Source of the DNA: Oceanimonas marisflavi
GTDB lineage: Bacteria; Pseudomonadota; Gammaproteobacteria; Enterobacterales; Aeromonadaceae
Assembly (NCBI RefSeq): GCF_003049725.1
Contig: NZ_QAGM01000029.1
Span: 1-32,135 of the forward strand
Length of the DNA stretch: 32,135 nucleotides
Reading direction: 5' to 3'
In this document: in pieces, positions 8,631 through 18,470 of the stretch
How the letters are laid out: every line of letters begins with the position of its first letter
How positions within the stretch are numbered: the stretch's first letter is position 1
Made by a program: the position numbers and the translations under genes
The notes under the pieces: generated by a model
What the model saw: only the letters and a program-made list of their open reading frames with translations
Told to the model about the DNA's origin: nothing
Databases searched by the model: none

Positions 8631-9620
8631 TTATTCATCAGCGATGCTGGCAGGCGGCCAGTTCTCCAGGCGCATGCCCAGAGACAGACCACGAGACGCC
8701 AACACGTCTTTAATCTCGGTAAGAGATTTTTTACCCAGGTTGGGAGTCTTCAACAACTCCACCTCGGTACGCTGTACCAGATCACCAATGTAATGGATCG
8801 CTTCTGCCTTCAGACAGTTCGCAGAGCGAACTGTCAGTTCCAGATCGTCGACAGGACGCAGCAGGATAGGATCGAACTCAGGCTTGTCTTCTTTCTCTTC
8901 AGGCTCGCTGACGTCACGCAGATCCACGAAGGCTTCCAGCTGTTCGGCCATGATGGTGGCCGCACGGCGGATGGCTTCTTCCGGATCCAGAGTGCCGTTG
9001 GTCTCCATGTCGATAACCAGCTTGTCCAGGTCGGTACGCTGTTCAACACGGGCCGCCTCTACATTGTAGGCGATACGAACCACGGGGCTGTAAGCCGCAT
9101 CCAGCAACAGGCGGCCAATCGGACGCTCGTCGTCTTCGCTGTGTGCACGGGCGGAGGCGGGTACATAGCCACGGCCACGCTGCACTTTCAGACGCATGCT
9201 GATGTCGGCGTCGTCCCCGGTCAGATGACAGATGACGTGCTCTGGGTTAACGATCTCGACGTCATCACCATGGGTGATGTCGCCTGCAGTTACGGGACCT
9301 GCACCAGTTTTGGTCAGTGACAGGGTAACCTCGTCCTTGCCTTCCAGCTTGATGGCAACCTCTTTGAGGTTGAGCAGGATTTCCAGAATGTCTTCCTGGA
9401 CACCTTCCTTGCTGCTGTACTCGTGCAGCACACCGTCGAGTTCAACTTCGGTGATGGCACAGCCAGGCATGGAAGAAAGCAGAATACGACGCAGCGCATT
9501 ACCCAATGTATGACCAAAGCCACGCTCCAGCGGCTCGAGAGTCACTTTGGCATGAGTCTGGCTGATCTGTTCAATATCAACCAGACGCGGCTTAAGAAAA
9601 TCTGTTACAGAACCCTGCAT
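8631..9620 (-). CDS. rpoA: RNA polymerase alpha subunit
   Basis: At 329 residues this is the same length as the E. coli protein. The N-terminal assembly domain (about 1-235) carries the dimerisation text [20 protein letters not shown]. After an acidic linker ([11 protein letters not shown]), the C-terminal domain (about 250-329) has the DNA-contacting region [10 protein letters not shown] and the helix text [16 protein letters not shown], used for UP elements and activators. It is encoded in the alpha operon between rpsD and rplQ, so its synthesis is tied to ribosomal protein supply. Confidence 0.99.
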
Positions 9621-9644
9621 TGTGTCCTCTCTTAGAAGCCAGCT

Positions 9645-10265
9645 TTACTTGGAGTAAAGCTCGACGATCAGCTGTTCGTTAATCTCGGCAGACAGGTCGC
9701 TACGCTCAGGCAGGCGCTTGTAGGTGCCTTGCATGTTGGTAGCGTCAACTTCTACCCAAGTCGGCTTTTCACGTTGACCGGACAGCTCCAGGGAAGCTTT
9801 GATCCGGGCTTGCTTCTTGGCCTTCTCGCGAACGCTGACTACGTCTTCGGGAGAAACTTGGAAGGAAGGAATGTTAACAACCTGACCGTTTACCAGGATG
9901 GCCTTGTGGCTCACCAGCTGGCGAGACTCGGCGCGGGTAGCACCAAAGCCCATGCGGTATACGACGTTGTCCAGACGACCTTCCAGCAGCTGCAGCAGGT
10001 TCTCACCAGTGTTGCCTTTCAGGCGCGCAGCTTCTTTGTAATAGTTGCGGAACTGCTTTTCCAGCACGCCGTAGATACGACGAACTTTTTGCTTTTCACG
10101 CAGCTGTACACCGTAATCAGACAGACGGGGCTTGCGAGCGCCGTGCTGACCGGGTGCGGTATCAATTTTACACTTTGAATCGATCGCGCGAACACCTGAC
10201 TTCAGGAAGAGGTCAGTGCCCTCGCGACGGCTCAGTTTGAGCTTGGGACCCAGATATCTTGCCAT
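9645..10265 (-). CDS. rpsD: 30S ribosomal protein S4 (alpha operon autoregulator)
   Basis: This 206-residue protein has the [20 protein letters not shown] start and the S4 RNA-binding domain ([20 protein letters not shown], about residues 96-115). It is the same length as the E. coli protein. S4 nucleates assembly of the 30S 5' domain. In enteric bacteria it also represses the alpha operon by binding the rpsM leader, and that leader is recognisable here at 11060-11174, so the same feedback is expected. It has no zinc-binding cysteine cluster (C+ type) at the N terminus. Confidence 0.99.
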   Translation of the reverse strand: MARYLGPKLKLSRREGTDLFLKSGVRAIDSKCKIDTAPGQHGARKPRLSDYGVQLREKQKVRRIYGVLEKQFRNYYKEAARLKGNTGENLLQLLEGRLDNVVYRMGFGATRAESRQLVSHKAILVNGQVVNIPSFQVSPEDVVSVREKAKKQARIKASLELSGQREKPTWVEVDATNMQGTYKRLPERSDLSAEINEQLIVELYSK

Positions 10266-10295
10266 GTTCTTTCTCCAACTATCCTACAAGAAGCG

Positions 10296-10688
10296 TTATA
10301 CGCGACGCTTCTTGGGAGGACGACAACCGTTGTGCGGGATGGGAGTCACATCGGTGATGTTGGTGATGCGGAAACCCGCAGCATTCAACGCACGGATGGA
10401 TGACTCGCGGCCCGGACCCGGACCTTTAACCATTACTTCCAGGTTCTTGACGCCGTATTCCTTGGCAATTTCACCGGCACGCTCGGCAGCTACCTGAGCC
10501 GCGAACGGGGTGGACTTGCGGGAACCACGGAAACCTGAACCACCGGCAGTTGCCCAGGACAGAGCATTACCCTGACGGTCGGTGATGGTTACGATGGTGT
10601 TGTTGAAAGAAGCATGAACGTGGGCGATACCGTCGCTCACCTGCTTTTTGACGCGCTTGCGAGCGCTACGAGCCGGAGTTTTAGCCAT
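10296..10688 (-). CDS. rpsK: 30S ribosomal protein S11
   Basis: This 130-residue protein is very close to the E. coli family. It has [19 protein letters not shown] in the N-terminal half and the near-invariant C-terminal block [21 protein letters not shown]11 forms part of the platform that contacts mRNA in the E site. The ATG at 10688 follows GGAAGG on the minus strand. It lies 14 bp after rpsM and 30 bp before rpsD in the alpha operon. Confidence 0.99.
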   Translation of the reverse strand: MAKTPARSARKRVKKQVSDGIAHVHASFNNTIVTITDRQGNALSWATAGGSGFRGSRKSTPFAAQVAAERAGEIAKEYGVKNLEVMVKGPGPGRESSIRALNAAGFRITNITDVTPIPHNGCRPPKKRRV

Positions 10689-10702
10689 GATCTACCTTCC
10701 CG

Positions 10703-11059
10703 TTATTTCTTGATCGGTTTACGAGGACCTTTGCGCGTACGAGCATTGGTCTTGGTGCGCTGACCGCGAACGGGGAGGCTGCGACGATGACGCAGGCCAC
10801 GGTAACAACCCAGGTCCATCAGACGCTTGATGTTCATGGAAACTTCGCGGCGCAGGTCACCTTCAACGGTGAACTTGGCCACTTGCTCACGCAGAGATTC
10901 TACCTGAGCTTCATCCAATTCTTTAATTTTCACATTCTCGGCGATACCGGCTGCGGCACAGATGGCCTTGGAGCGGGTACGACCGACGCCATAAATAGCG
11001 GTCAAAGCGATGACGGCATGTTTATGGTCAGGAATGTTAATGCCAGCGATACGGGCCAC
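10703..11059 (-). CDS. rpsM: 30S ribosomal protein S13 (GTG start)
   Basis: This 118-residue protein starts [20 protein letters not shown] and ends in the basic tail [15 protein letters not shown] that reaches the P-site tRNA. The start codon is GTG at 11057-11059, within the text GGAGTGCATAGTGGCC, which is the same arrangement as in E. coli, where GUG initiation is part of S4-controlled translation. It is the first gene of the alpha operon and is preceded by a structured leader. Confidence 0.98.
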   Translation of the reverse strand: MARIAGINIPDHKHAVIALTAIYGVGRTRSKAICAAAGIAENVKIKELDEAQVESLREQVAKFTVEGDLRREVSMNIKRLMDLGCYRGLRHRRSLPVRGQRTKTNARTRKGPRKPIKK

Positions 11060-11174
11060 TATGCACTCCTACATATTAACGAATAAAAAGCCATTACAAA
11101 GCCCGTCGAGGATACGTAATGGCTGAACTTTTCACCTAACGAAGGTGGCTGGCTACTTTAGCCAGCCTGCCTTC
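11060..11174 (-). promoter_or_regulatory. Alpha operon leader RNA (S4 target, alpha-RBS type)
   Basis: The 147-bp gap between rpmJ and rpsM contains two inverted repeats. The upstream one on the minus strand is GGCTGGCTA-loop-TAGCCAGCC (11147-11167), extended by GAAGG/CCTTC. The downstream one is AGCCATTAC...GTAATGGCT (11089-11124), whose loop carries GTATCC and CGGGCTTT. It runs into AGGAGTGCATAGTGG at the rpsM start. From memory, these pieces and their order match the E. coli alpha operon leader, where S4 binds a pseudoknot covering the ribosome site. The second hairpin ends in TTTTTATT and could also act as an attenuator. The pseudoknot itself was not modelled. Confidence 0.8.
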
Positions 11175-11206
11175 AATTTTCAAGCTAAACCGTAACTTTT
11201 TTAGCC

Positions 11207-11323
11207 TTAACCCTGACGCTGCTTGTGCTTGGGGTCAGAGGTGCAGATCACGCGAATCACGCCGTGACGCTTGATGATCTTGCAGTTACGGCAAATAGCC
11301 TTAACGGAAGCACGGACTTTCAT
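11207..11323 (-). CDS. rpmJ: 50S ribosomal protein L36 (short gene)
   Basis: A 38-codon gene reading [20 protein letters not shown], then a second half ending PKHKQRQG. It has the L36 zinc-ribbon ligands Cys11, Cys14, Cys27 and His33 and is identical in length to E. coli L36. The ATG at 11321-11323 follows GGAG by 7 nt. It is the last gene of the spc operon, 26 bp after secY, as in enteric bacteria. The cysteine-containing form indicates the zinc-dependent (C+) paralogue. Confidence 0.97.
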   Translation of the reverse strand: MKVRASVKAICRNCKIIKRHGVIRVICTSDPKHKQRQG

Positions 11324-11349
11324 TGCTTAACTCCGTAAATAACCGAACC

Positions 11350-12681
11350 TTAACGGTTGTAGCCCTTCAGGTTCGCTTTTCTCAGGACATCGCCATACTG
11401 ATGAGACATCATGTGGGTTTGCACCTGAGCCATGAAATCCATGATGACGACCACAATAATTAACAGCGAGGTTCCGCCAAAGTAAAACTGGACGTTCCAG
11501 GCTGTCATCAGGAACTGTGGAACCAGACAGATAAAGGTAATGTACAGGGCACCGACCAGGGTCAGGCGAGTCATTACTTTATCAATGTAGCGCGCTGTCT
11601 GTTCACCCGGGCGAATACCCGGAATGAAGGCACCGCTCTTCTTCAGGTTGTCTGCCGTCTCGCGCGGATTGAACACCAGCGCGGTATAGAAGAAACAGAA
11701 GAAGATGATGGCAGCGGCATACAACATTACGTACAGCGGCTGGCCGGGTTGCAGCGTGAGCGACAGCTCCTGCAGCAGGTTGGCAAACCACCCTTCGCCC
11801 TGACCGAACCATGAGGCCACGGTACCCGGGAAAAGAATAATGCTGGATGCAAAAATCGCTGGAATAACCCCCGCCATGTTCACTTTCAGGGGCAGGTGTG
11901 TACTCTGTGCCGCGAACACCTGGCGGCCTTGTTGACGCTTGGCGTAGTTCACCACAATGCGGCGCTGGCCACGTTCAACAAATACCACAAAGTAAGTCAC
12001 AGCAAACACGATCACGGCCAGCAGCAACAGCAACAGAATGTGCAATTCCCCCTGACGCGCCTGCTCTGCCGTGGCACCGATGGCCGAAGGCAGGCCGGCA
12101 ACAATACCCGTGAAAATAATCAACGAGATACCATTACCAATGCCTCGTTCGGTAATCTGCTCACCCAGCCACATGAGAAACATGGTGCCGGTGACCAGGC
12201 TCACCACTGCCGTAAAGTAAAATGCAAGACCCGGATTAATCACCAGGCCCGGCATCATGTTCGGCAGACCGGTGGCAATACCGATGGCCTGAATGGTGCC
12301 CAGAACCAGCGTACCATACCGGGTATACTGACTGATTTTGCGGCGACCCGCTTCACCTTCCTTCTTGAGCTCAGCCAAGGGAGGGTGAACCACAGTCAGC
12401 AGCTGAATGATAATGGACGCAGAAATATACGGCATTATCCCCAGCGCCAGTATGGACGCTCGTTCCAGGGCGCCACCACTGAACATGTTGAACATTTCAA
12501 TGATGGTACCCTGTTGTTGCTGGAACAAGTCGGCAAGTACGGCGGCGTCAATACCAGGAATAGGCACGTAGGAGCCGGCGCGGAACACGACAATCGCGAT
12601 CAGAACGAAAAGCAGACGGCTTTTCAGTTCACTCAGCCCGCCCTGTGCGTTTTTAGCTTCTAATCCTGGTTTCTTGGCCAT
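11350..12681 (-). CDS. secY: Protein translocase subunit SecY
   Basis: SecY (443 residues) forms the inner-membrane channel of the SecYEG translocon. The sequence shows about ten hydrophobic helices. The N-terminal text [20 protein letters not shown] leads into helix 1, followed by the plug-region text PIPGID and [12 protein letters not shown]. The cytoplasmic loop holds the conserved FVERGQRRI, and [20 protein letters not shown] lies in the later loop that contacts SecA and the ribosome. Its length equals the E. coli protein. It is encoded in the spc operon between rplO and rpmJ. Confidence 0.99.
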   Translation of the reverse strand: MAKKPGLEAKNAQGGLSELKSRLLFVLIAIVVFRAGSYVPIPGIDAAVLADLFQQQQGTIIEMFNMFSGGALERASILALGIMPYISASIIIQLLTVVHPPLAELKKEGEAGRRKISQYTRYGTLVLGTIQAIGIATGLPNMMPGLVINPGLAFYFTAVVSLVTGTMFLMWLGEQITERGIGNGISLIIFTGIVAGLPSAIGATAEQARQGELHILLLLLLAVIVFAVTYFVVFVERGQRRIVVNYAKRQQGRQVFAAQSTHLPLKVNMAGVIPAIFASSIILFPGTVASWFGQGEGWFANLLQELSLTLQPGQPLYVMLYAAAIIFFCFFYTALVFNPRETADNLKKSGAFIPGIRPGEQTARYIDKVMTRLTLVGALYITFICLVPQFLMTAWNVQFYFGGTSLLIIVVVIMDFMAQVQTHMMSHQYGDVLRKANLKGYNR

Positions 12682-12689
12682 AGTACTTA

Positions 12690-13124
12690 TTATTCCTCGA
12701 TTTTACCGCCGGCGGCTTCAATGGCAGCACGGGCACCTTTGGTGACACCCAGGCCGACCACAGTCACTTGACGGTCAATGGTACCGGACAGTACAACCTT
12801 GGCAAACTGGATGTTCTTGGTCAGAACGCCAGCCTGCTTCAGGGTGTTCAGATCCACCACGTCGCCTTCAACTTTCGCCAGTTCACTCAGACGAACTTCA
12901 GCACTGACCAGAGACTTGCGCGAAGTAAAACCAAACTTCGGCAGACGCTGTTTCAGCGGCATCTGACCGCCTTCAAAACCGTTGCGAACCTTACCACCGG
13001 AACGGGACTTCTGACCCTTGTGGCCGCGGCCGCCGGTCTTGCCCAGACCGGAACCGATACCACGGCCTACGCGCTTGGCGGAAGGCTTGGAGCCGGCGGC
13101 AGGAGACAGAGTATTCAAACGCAT
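12690..13124 (-). CDS. rplO: 50S ribosomal protein L15
   Basis: A 144-residue protein with the glycine-rich RNA-binding extension [20 protein letters not shown] near the N terminus and the family block [19 protein letters not shown]. coli L15 is also 144 residues. L15 stabilises domain interactions within 23S rRNA late in assembly. The gene begins 4 bp after rpmD and is followed closely by secY, the conserved spc order. Confidence 0.99.
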   Translation of the reverse strand: MRLNTLSPAAGSKPSAKRVGRGIGSGLGKTGGRGHKGQKSRSGGKVRNGFEGGQMPLKQRLPKFGFTSRKSLVSAEVRLSELAKVEGDVVDLNTLKQAGVLTKNIQFAKVVLSGTIDRQVTVVGLGVTKGARAAIEAAGGKIEE

Positions 13125-13128
13125 GCGA

Positions 13129-13311
13129 TTACTCCTCTACCTTAACCATGTAGTAAACCTGGTTGATCATACCGCGTACACAAGCTGTGTCTTCCAGCTC
13201 TACGGTGTGACCAATGCGACGCAGACCGAGGCCACGCAGCGTTGCCTTGTGCTTAGGCAGACGGCCGATGGAGCTGCGGGTCTGAGTAACTTTTACAGTC
13301 TTGTTAGCCAT
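13129..13311 (-). CDS. rpmD: 50S ribosomal protein L30
   Basis: This small 60-residue protein carries the L30 signature: [20 protein letters not shown] followed by [15 protein letters not shown]. Its length fits the short bacterial form. It lies in the spc operon between rpsE and rplO, 6 bp after the rpsE stop. Confidence 0.98.
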   Translation of the reverse strand: MANKTVKVTQTRSSIGRLPKHKATLRGLGLRRIGHTVELEDTACVRGMINQVYYMVKVEE

Positions 13312-13317
13312 GGCGCA

Positions 13318-13818
13318 TTACCCCAGAATTTCGTCAACGCTCAGACCACGCTTGGCAGCGACTTGCTCGGGCGACTTCATATGAGCCAGAGCGTCGATGG
13401 TAGCGCGAACGACGTTGTTCGGGTTGGTGGAACCGTAGGTCTTGGCCAGTACGTTGTGCACGCCGGCTACTTCCAGAACGGCGCGCATGGCACCACCGGC
13501 GATGATACCGGTACCTTCGGAAGCAGGCTGCATGTACACGTTGGAGCCAGAGTGACGACCCTTGACCGGGTGGAACAGGGTGCCGTTGTTCAGGCCAACG
13601 GTACGCATGTTGCGACGAGCCTGTTCCATCGCCTTTTGAATGGCGGCGGGTACTTCACGGGCCTTGCCGTAACCAAAACCAACGCGACCGTTACCATCAC
13701 CTACCACAGTCAGTGCGGTGAAGGAGAAGATACGACCACCTTTTACAACTTTTGATACACGGTTTACTGCAATAAGCTTTTCTTGCAGTTCACCGGCTTG
13801 AGCTTCGATTTTTGCCAT
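13318..13818 (-). CDS. rpsE: 30S ribosomal protein S5
   Basis: S5 (166 residues here) contributes to mRNA helicase activity and decoding accuracy. The double-stranded RNA-binding block [20 protein letters not shown] and the [12 protein letters not shown] loop are clear, as is the C-terminal half with [19 protein letters not shown]. The ATG at 13818 was chosen because it follows GGAG by 6 nt and matches the family start MAxIExQAGEL; an in-frame codon 12 bp upstream overlaps the ribosome site. Confidence 0.98.
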   Translation of the reverse strand: MAKIEAQAGELQEKLIAVNRVSKVVKGGRIFSFTALTVVGDGNGRVGFGYGKAREVPAAIQKAMEQARRNMRTVGLNNGTLFHPVKGRHSGSNVYMQPASEGTGIIAGGAMRAVLEVAGVHNVLAKTYGSTNPNNVVRATIDALAHMKSPEQVAAKRGLSVDEILG

Positions 13819-13832
13819 TTTCGACTCCACCC

Positions 13833-14186
13833 TTAGAACTGAAGACCAGCTTCACGGGCAGCAGCAGCCAGAGCGGCTACACGACCGTGATATTGGAAAC
13901 CGGAACGGTCAAAAGCGACCTCTTTAACACCTTTCTCGAGCGCACGCTCAGCGATGATTTTACCGATCAGCGCGGCGGCATCGATGTTACCGGTAGATTT
14001 CACCTGTTCGCGAACAGACTTCTCGACGGTAGACGCGGAAGCCAGAACAGCAGAGCTGTCCGGTGAAATAACCTGGGCATAGATGTGGCGCGGAGTACGG
14101 TGAACCACCAGGCGAGTAGCACCCAGTTCCAGCATCTTTTTGCGTGCTTTAGTAGCACGGCGGATACGAGCTGCTTTTTTGTCCAT
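13833..14186 (-). CDS. rplR: 50S ribosomal protein L18
   Basis: A 117-residue protein, the same length as E. coli L18. It starts [20 protein letters not shown] and has the 5S rRNA-binding block [16 protein letters not shown] and the C-terminal [21 protein letters not shown]18 helps bring 5S rRNA into the large subunit. It sits between rplF and rpsE in the spc operon, with gaps of about 10-15 bp on either side. Confidence 0.98.
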   Translation of the reverse strand: MDKKAARIRRATKARKKMLELGATRLVVHRTPRHIYAQVISPDSSAVLASASTVEKSVREQVKSTGNIDAAALIGKIIAERALEKGVKEVAFDRSGFQYHGRVAALAAAAREAGLQF

Positions 14187-14195
14187 AGTGTTACC

Positions 14196-14729
14196 TTACT
14201 TCTTCTTAGCCTCTTTGCTGCGAACCTGCTCGCCAAAGTAGCGAACACCCTTGCCCTTGTAGGGCTCCGGCTTGCGGTACGCACGGATGTTGGCAGCAAC
14301 CTGACCGATCAGCTGTTTGTCGGCAGACTTGAGAACGATCTCGGTCTGGGACGGACACTCAGCAGAAACGCCTTCAGGCAGCGCATGCTCAACCGGATGA
14401 GAGAAACCCAGAGACAGGGCAATTGCATTGCCTTTCATCTGAGCACGATAACCCACACCAACCAGCTGCAGCTTGCGTTCGAAGCCTTGGGTAACACCGA
14501 TAACCATGTTGTTGACCAGAGCACGGGCAGTACCGGCTTGGGCATTGGCGCCGTCCACGTTTTCACGGGGGGCAAAGGTCAACTGGTTGTCGTTCTGGCT
14601 GATTTCAACGGCGGCATTGATGGTACGGTTCAGTGTACCCTTGCCACCCTTGATGGTGATTTCCTGACCGTTCAACGCCACTTCTACGCCGGCAGGAATT
14701 TCGATAGGTGCCTTAGCAACGCGAGACAT
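14196..14729 (-). CDS. rplF: 50S ribosomal protein L6
   Basis: This 177-residue protein has the duplicated fold of L6. The first half holds [20 protein letters not shown], and the second half the family signature [16 protein letters not shown] near the C terminus. Length equals E. coli L6. The protein binds near the sarcin-ricin loop and the GTPase-associated region. It lies between rpsH and rplR. Confidence 0.99.
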   Translation of the reverse strand: MSRVAKAPIEIPAGVEVALNGQEITIKGGKGTLNRTINAAVEISQNDNQLTFAPRENVDGANAQAGTARALVNNMVIGVTQGFERKLQLVGVGYRAQMKGNAIALSLGFSHPVEHALPEGVSAECPSQTEIVLKSADKQLIGQVAANIRAYRKPEPYKGKGVRYFGEQVRSKEAKKK

Positions 14730-14738
14730 ATCTACTCC

Positions 14739-15131
14739 TTAAGCAACGTAGCAGATGATCTCACCACCCATACCGGCTTTACGCGCGGCACGGTCGGTCA
14801 TCACACCTTGAGACGTGGAAACGATGGCCACACCCATGCCGGCCATAACCTTCGGCAGTTCGTCGCGCTTCTTGTAGATGCGCAGACCGGGGCGGCTTAC
14901 ACGCTGCAGCAGTTCAACCACGGGGGTGCCCTGGAAATACTTCAGAGTAACTTCCAGTTCGGCCTTGGTGTCACCGGATACAGCGTAGTCAGTGATATAA
15001 CCTTCTTCTTTCAGGACCTTGGCAATCGCTACCTTGACCTTGGAGGAAGGCATGGAGACAGCAACTTTGTTGGCTGCCTGACCGTTGCGGATGCGGGTCA
15101 GCATATCCGCGATCGGATCTTGCATGCTCAT
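14739..15131 (-). CDS. rpsH: 30S ribosomal protein S8 (spc operon autoregulator)
   Basis: A 130-residue protein beginning [20 protein letters not shown] and ending with the family signature [20 protein letters not shown]. Length equals the E. coli protein. S8 organises the central domain of 16S rRNA. In E. coli it also represses the spc operon by binding near the rplE start; I did not find a clear copy of that target by eye, so the same control is only expected from the family. It lies between rpsN and rplF. Confidence 0.99.
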   Translation of the reverse strand: MSMQDPIADMLTRIRNGQAANKVAVSMPSSKVKVAIAKVLKEEGYITDYAVSGDTKAELEVTLKYFQGTPVVELLQRVSRPGLRIYKKRDELPKVMAGMGVAIVSTSQGVMTDRAARKAGMGGEIICYVA

Positions 15132-15153
15132 TGTGTATTACTCCCGTGTTCGC

Positions 15154-15459
15154 TTACCAAGAAGCCTTCTTCAGGCCCGGAATTTCACCCTTCATCATCA
15201 GTTCGCGCACCTTGATGCGGCTCAGACCGAACTTCCGCAGGAAACCATGCGGACGGCCAGTGATGTTGCAGCGGTTACGCTGACGAGAGGGGCTTGCGTC
15301 ACGGGGCAGTTGCTGCAGCTTGAGCACTGCATCCCAACGGTCTTCATCAGAAGTCTTGACGTCGGAAATGATGTCTTTCAGTGCCTGACGCTTGGTTGCA
15401 TATTTGGCAACCAGCTTTGCGCGCTTGACTTCGCGAGCTTTCATTGATTGTTTTGCCAT
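15154..15459 (-). CDS. rpsN: 30S ribosomal protein S14 (zinc-independent form)
   Basis: A 101-residue protein with [20 protein letters not shown] at the start and the family block [20 protein letters not shown]. It lacks the paired CxxC motifs of the short zinc-binding S14, so it is the long C- form usual in gammaproteobacteria. It lies between rplE and rpsH in the spc operon and works in the 30S head. Confidence 0.98.
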   Translation of the reverse strand: MAKQSMKAREVKRAKLVAKYATKRQALKDIISDVKTSDEDRWDAVLKLQQLPRDASPSRQRNRCNITGRPHGFLRKFGLSRIKVRELMMKGEIPGLKKASW

Positions 15460-15470
15460 AACCCTACACC

Positions 15471-16010
15471 TTACTTACGGAATGGGAAGTCAAAGGCAGC
15501 CAGCAGAGCACGACCTTCTTCGTCTGACTGGGCAGTGGTAGTGATGGTGATATCCAGACCACGTACACGATCTACCTTGTCATAATCGATTTCAGGGAAA
15601 ATGATTTGCTCACGCACGCCCATGGAGTAGTTACCACGACCATCGAACGACTTAGGGTTCAGGCCACGGAAGTCACGGATCCGGGGGATAGAGATGCAAA
15701 TCAGACGCTCCAGGAACTCCCACATACGCTCGCCGCGCAGAGTTACTTTACAACCAATGGGGTAGCCTTCACGGATTTTGAAGCCAGCAACGGATTTACG
15801 AGCTTTGGTGACCAGCGGCTTTTGACCGGAAATGGCAGCCAGATCGGCAGCAGCATTGTCCAGGATCTTTTTATCAGCCAGTGCTTCACCCACACCCATG
15901 TTCAGGGTGATTTTCTCAATCCGAGGGACTTGCATGATAGACTTGTACCCGAACTGGCTCTTCAGTTCATTTACTACAGTTTCGTTGTAGTAATCATGCA
16001 GTTTCGCCAT
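15471..16010 (-). CDS. rplE: 50S ribosomal protein L5
   Basis: This 179-residue protein, the same length as E. coli L5, carries the signature [20 protein letters not shown] and the later [21 protein letters not shown]5 binds 5S rRNA and contacts P-site tRNA in the central protuberance. It starts 13 bp after rplX. In E. coli the S8 repressor binds around this start. Confidence 0.99.
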   Translation of the reverse strand: MAKLHDYYNETVVNELKSQFGYKSIMQVPRIEKITLNMGVGEALADKKILDNAAADLAAISGQKPLVTKARKSVAGFKIREGYPIGCKVTLRGERMWEFLERLICISIPRIRDFRGLNPKSFDGRGNYSMGVREQIIFPEIDYDKVDRVRGLDITITTTAQSDEEGRALLAAFDFPFRK

Positions 16011-16023
16011 CGTATTACTCCAA

Positions 16024-16341
16024 TTACTTCACAAGTTCGCCGGTGGATTTGAAGAAGCGGACTTTCTTGCCGTCTTCAATCCGGAAACCTACGCGATCAG
16101 CCTTGCCAGAGGCAGAGTTGAACAGCGCTACGTTAGAAACGTCAATCGGTGCTTCCTGGTCGATGATGCCACCAGCCTGACCCAGTTGGGGTACGGGCTT
16201 CTGGTGCTTCTTGACCATGTTGATACCAGAGACGATTACCTTACCTTCCTCGGTCAGGACCTGGGTGACAGTGCCACGCTTGCCCTTGTCCTTGCCGGTA
16301 AGAATGATGACTTCGTCATCGCGACGGATTTTAGCTGCCAT
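16024..16341 (-). CDS. rplX: 50S ribosomal protein L24
   Basis: L24 is an early assembly protein at the exit-tunnel rim. The 105-residue protein starts [20 protein letters not shown], which contains the KOW motif, and ends with [20 protein letters not shown]. The ATG at 16341 follows AAGGAG by 6 nt and gives the family length (104 in E. coli). A longer frame opening at 16380 runs into rplN and is not supported. Confidence 0.98.
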   Translation of the reverse strand: MAAKIRRDDEVIILTGKDKGKRGTVTQVLTEEGKVIVSGINMVKKHQKPVPQLGQAGGIIDQEAPIDVSNVALFNSASGKADRVGFRIEDGKKVRFFKSTGELVK

Positions 16342-16351
16342 CAAAGACTCC

Positions 16352-16720
16352 TTACAGTACTTCCGGTGCCAGTGAAACAATCTTCATGAACTTCTCAGTA
16401 CGAAGCTCACGAGTCACCGGGCCAAAAATACGAGTACCGATCGGCTGGTGATTGTTGTTAAGAATCACGGCCGCATTACGGTCGAAACGGATGACAGAGC
16501 CGTCCGGACGACGAACGCCTTTACGGGTGCGTACGACCACCGCGTTCATTACATCACCTTTTTTAACCTTACCGCGCGGAATTGCTTCCTTAACGGTAAC
16601 TTTGATGATGTCGCCGATGCCGGCATAGCGACGGTGCGAGCCACCCAGGACCTTAATACACATTACGCTGCGCGCGCCGGAGTTGTCGGCCACGTCCAGC
16701 ATACTTTGCATTTGGATCAT
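16352..16720 (-). CDS. rplN: 50S ribosomal protein L14
   Basis: A 122-residue protein with the near-invariant blocks [40 protein letters not shown] and [20 protein letters not shown]14 forms part of the intersubunit bridge with the 30S and the binding site for the silencing factor RsfS. It is the first gene of the spc operon; its promoter lies about 70 bp upstream, after a terminator that follows rpsQ. Confidence 0.99.
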   Translation of the reverse strand: MIQMQSMLDVADNSGARSVMCIKVLGGSHRRYAGIGDIIKVTVKEAIPRGKVKKGDVMNAVVVRTRKGVRRPDGSVIRFDRNAAVILNNNHQPIGTRIFGPVTRELRTEKFMKIVSLAPEVL

Positions 16721-16791
16721 GTTAGTGCTCCGCTAAAATTACTACGTTAAAACCCCTTTCAGGGCATGTTGGCTGCCAAAGAAGGCGCGGC

Positions 16792-16800
16792 ATTATAGCA
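16792..16800 (-). promoter_or_regulatory. spc operon promoter (extended -10)
   Basis: The minus strand reads TGCTATAATGCCGCGCC, with -10 TATAAT at 16792-16797. The TG one base upstream makes it an extended -10, and a GC-rich discriminator follows. The -35 region is weak (CTACCCTTTCACA). From memory, the arrangement closely resembles the E. coli spc promoter, including the GCCGCGCC discriminator that suits stringent control. Confidence 0.75.
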
Positions 16801-16823
16801 CTGCCAAATGTGAAAGGGTAGCG

Positions 16824-16855
16824 TAAAAAACAAACGGCCCATCGCTGGGCCGTTT
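16824..16855 (-). terminator. Intrinsic terminator after rpsQ (end of S10 operon)
   Basis: A stem AAACGGCCCA / TGGGCCGTTT (16832-16855) with a 4-nt loop is followed on the minus strand by GTTTTTT. It lies between the rpsQ stop and the spc promoter and should end, or at least attenuate, S10 operon transcription. Confidence 0.88.
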
Positions 16856-16880
16856 GACCGGGTTAGTATATCAGAGAACG

Positions 16881-17141
16881 TTAGGCCTTGACCGGACGCT
16901 CAATGATTTTTACCAGGGTCCAGGACTTGGTCTTGGACAGAGGACGGCATTCGCGAATGGTCACGATATCGCCGGCCTTGCACTCGTTGTTCTCGTCATG
17001 AACGTGCAGTTTGGTAGTACGCTTGATGTACTTCCCGTAGATCGGGTGCTTCACGAAGCGGTTGATAGCCACAGTGATGGACTTGTCCATCTTGTCGCTG
17101 ACTACACGGCCCTGCAGAGTACGAATGTTTTGTTCGCTCAT
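16881..17141 (-). CDS. rpsQ: 30S ribosomal protein S17
   Basis: An 86-residue OB-fold protein with [20 protein letters not shown] near the start and the family signature [18 protein letters not shown]. coli S17 is 84 residues. The ATG at 17141 is taken because the family begins just before IRTLQG; it is separated from the rpmC stop by a single base. A longer frame from 17162 would lie inside rpmC. It is the last gene of the S10 operon. Confidence 0.97.
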   Translation of the reverse strand: MSEQNIRTLQGRVVSDKMDKSITVAINRFVKHPIYGKYIKRTTKLHVHDENNECKAGDIVTIRECRPLSKTKSWTLVKIIERPVKA

Positions 17142-17142
17142 C

Positions 17143-17334
17143 TTAGGCACCTGCCTTTTCATTCAGAACAGTCTTAACACGCGCGATGTCGCGACGTACC
17201 GTTTTGAGGTTGTGAGTCTGAGCCAGCTGGCCAGTGCTCGCTTGCATGCGCAGGTTGAACTGCTCACGCAGCAGGTTCAGCAGTTCCTGGTTCAGCTCTT
17301 CAACACTCTTCTCACGCAGATCTTGTGCTTTCAT
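17143..17334 (-). CDS. rpmC: 50S ribosomal protein L29
   Basis: A 63-residue two-helix protein starting [20 protein letters not shown] and ending [11 protein letters not shown], equal in length to E. coli L29. L29 lies at the exit tunnel next to the trigger factor and SRP docking site. The ATG at 17334 overlaps the rplP stop (TGATG), which suggests translational coupling. A GTG codon directly before it is less likely to be used. Confidence 0.97.
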   Translation of the reverse strand: MKAQDLREKSVEELNQELLNLLREQFNLRMQASTGQLAQTHNLKTVRRDIARVKTVLNEKAGA

Positions 17335-17747
17335 CACATCACCGTCCGAGTTACAAAAGTGGTTCTTACGGGCAGTTTGGCAGCAGCCAGGGCGAAGGCT
17401 TCACGAGCCAGCGCTTCCGGTACGCCATCCATTTCGTACAGAACACGACCCGGCTGGATCTGTGCTACCCAGTACTCCACGTTACCCTTACCTTTACCCA
17501 TACGTACTTCCAGGGGCTTTTCGGTAATCGGCTTGTCCGGGAAGATACGAATCCAGATCTTGCCCTGACGCTTAACGTGACGAGTCATGGCACGACGGGC
17601 TGCTTCGATCTGGCGAGCAGTGATACGTCCACGAGTGGTCGCTTTCAGACCAAAGGAACCAAAGGATACCTGGTTGCCTGAGGTCGCCACACCGCGGTTA
17701 CGGCCTTTGTGGACTTTACGGAATTTCGTACGTTTTGGTTGCAACAT
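17334..17747 (-). CDS. rplP: 50S ribosomal protein L16
   Basis: A 137-residue protein starting [20 protein letters not shown], with the L16 block [20 protein letters not shown] and the C-terminal FVTRTVM. The central arginine and lysine region contacts the A-site tRNA elbow and the peptidyl transferase centre. E. coli L16 is 136 residues and carries a hydroxylated arginine within the RMGKGKG block; that arginine is present here. It lies 12 bp after rpsC and shares one base with rpmC. Confidence 0.99.
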   Translation of the reverse strand: MLQPKRTKFRKVHKGRNRGVATSGNQVSFGSFGLKATTRGRITARQIEAARRAMTRHVKRQGKIWIRIFPDKPITEKPLEVRMGKGKGNVEYWVAQIQPGRVLYEMDGVPEALAREAFALAAAKLPVRTTFVTRTVM

Positions 17748-17759
17748 GTCCGAGTCTCC

Positions 17760-18452
17760 TTACTTACCGCGGCCTTTGCGCTTGGGCTTGGACGGAGCGG
17801 GTTCCTGAGCCACGGCCTGCAGGCCGCCCAGTACCTCACCCTTGAAGATCCAGACCTTCACGCCGATGATGCCGTAAGTGGTAGATGCTTCAGAAGTTGC
17901 GTAGTCGATGTCGGCACGCAGGGTGTGCAGGGGCACACGACCTTCACGGTACCATTCGGTACGCGCGATTTCAGCGCCGCCCAGACGACCGCTCACTTCT
18001 ACCTTGATGCCCTTGGCGCCGATGCGCATGGCGTTCTGAACCGCGCGCTTCATGGCACGACGGAACATTACGCGGCGCTCCAGCTGGGATGCGATGGAAT
18101 CGGCAACCAGCTGACCGTCAAGCTCGGGCTTGCGCACTTCGGAAATGTTGATCTGAGCAGGTACGCCAGCCAGTTTGGCGACGTGCTTGCGCAGTTTTTC
18201 AACGTCTTCGCCTTTCTTGCCGATCACCACGCCGGGACGAGCGGTGTGAATGGTCACACGGATGCTCTTGGCCGGACGCTCGATAACGACGCGAGAAACG
18301 GAGGCGTTCTTCAGTTCCTTGTTCAGGAACTGACGTACCTGAAAATCGCTGTGCAGGTTGTCAGCGAAGTCCTTGGTATTCGCAAACCAGGTCGAATTAA
18401 AAGGCTTGGTGATACCTAAGCGAATACCATTCGGGTGTACTTTCTGGCCCAT
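17760..18452 (-). CDS. rpsC: 30S ribosomal protein S3
   Basis: This 230-residue protein has the S3 start [20 protein letters not shown], a type II KH domain with the GxxG-type loop in [20 protein letters not shown] (about 74-93) and a C-terminal domain with [20 protein letters not shown]. Its basic tail ([10 protein letters not shown]) is slightly shorter than in E. coli (233 residues). S3 lines the mRNA entry channel. Confidence 0.99.
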   Translation of the reverse strand: MGQKVHPNGIRLGITKPFNSTWFANTKDFADNLHSDFQVRQFLNKELKNASVSRVVIERPAKSIRVTIHTARPGVVIGKKGEDVEKLRKHVAKLAGVPAQINISEVRKPELDGQLVADSIASQLERRVMFRRAMKRAVQNAMRIGAKGIKVEVSGRLGGAEIARTEWYREGRVPLHTLRADIDYATSEASTTYGIIGVKVWIFKGEVLGGLQAVAQEPAPSKPKRKGRGK

Positions 18453-18470
18453 TGCTTGTCTCCTAGCCTC

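Noticed and set aside
11089-11124. Intrinsic terminator between rpmJ and rpsM
   Set aside because: The stem is followed by TTTTTATT, but its 18-nt loop contains conserved S4-target text. I list it as part of the leader instead, with attenuation as a possibility.
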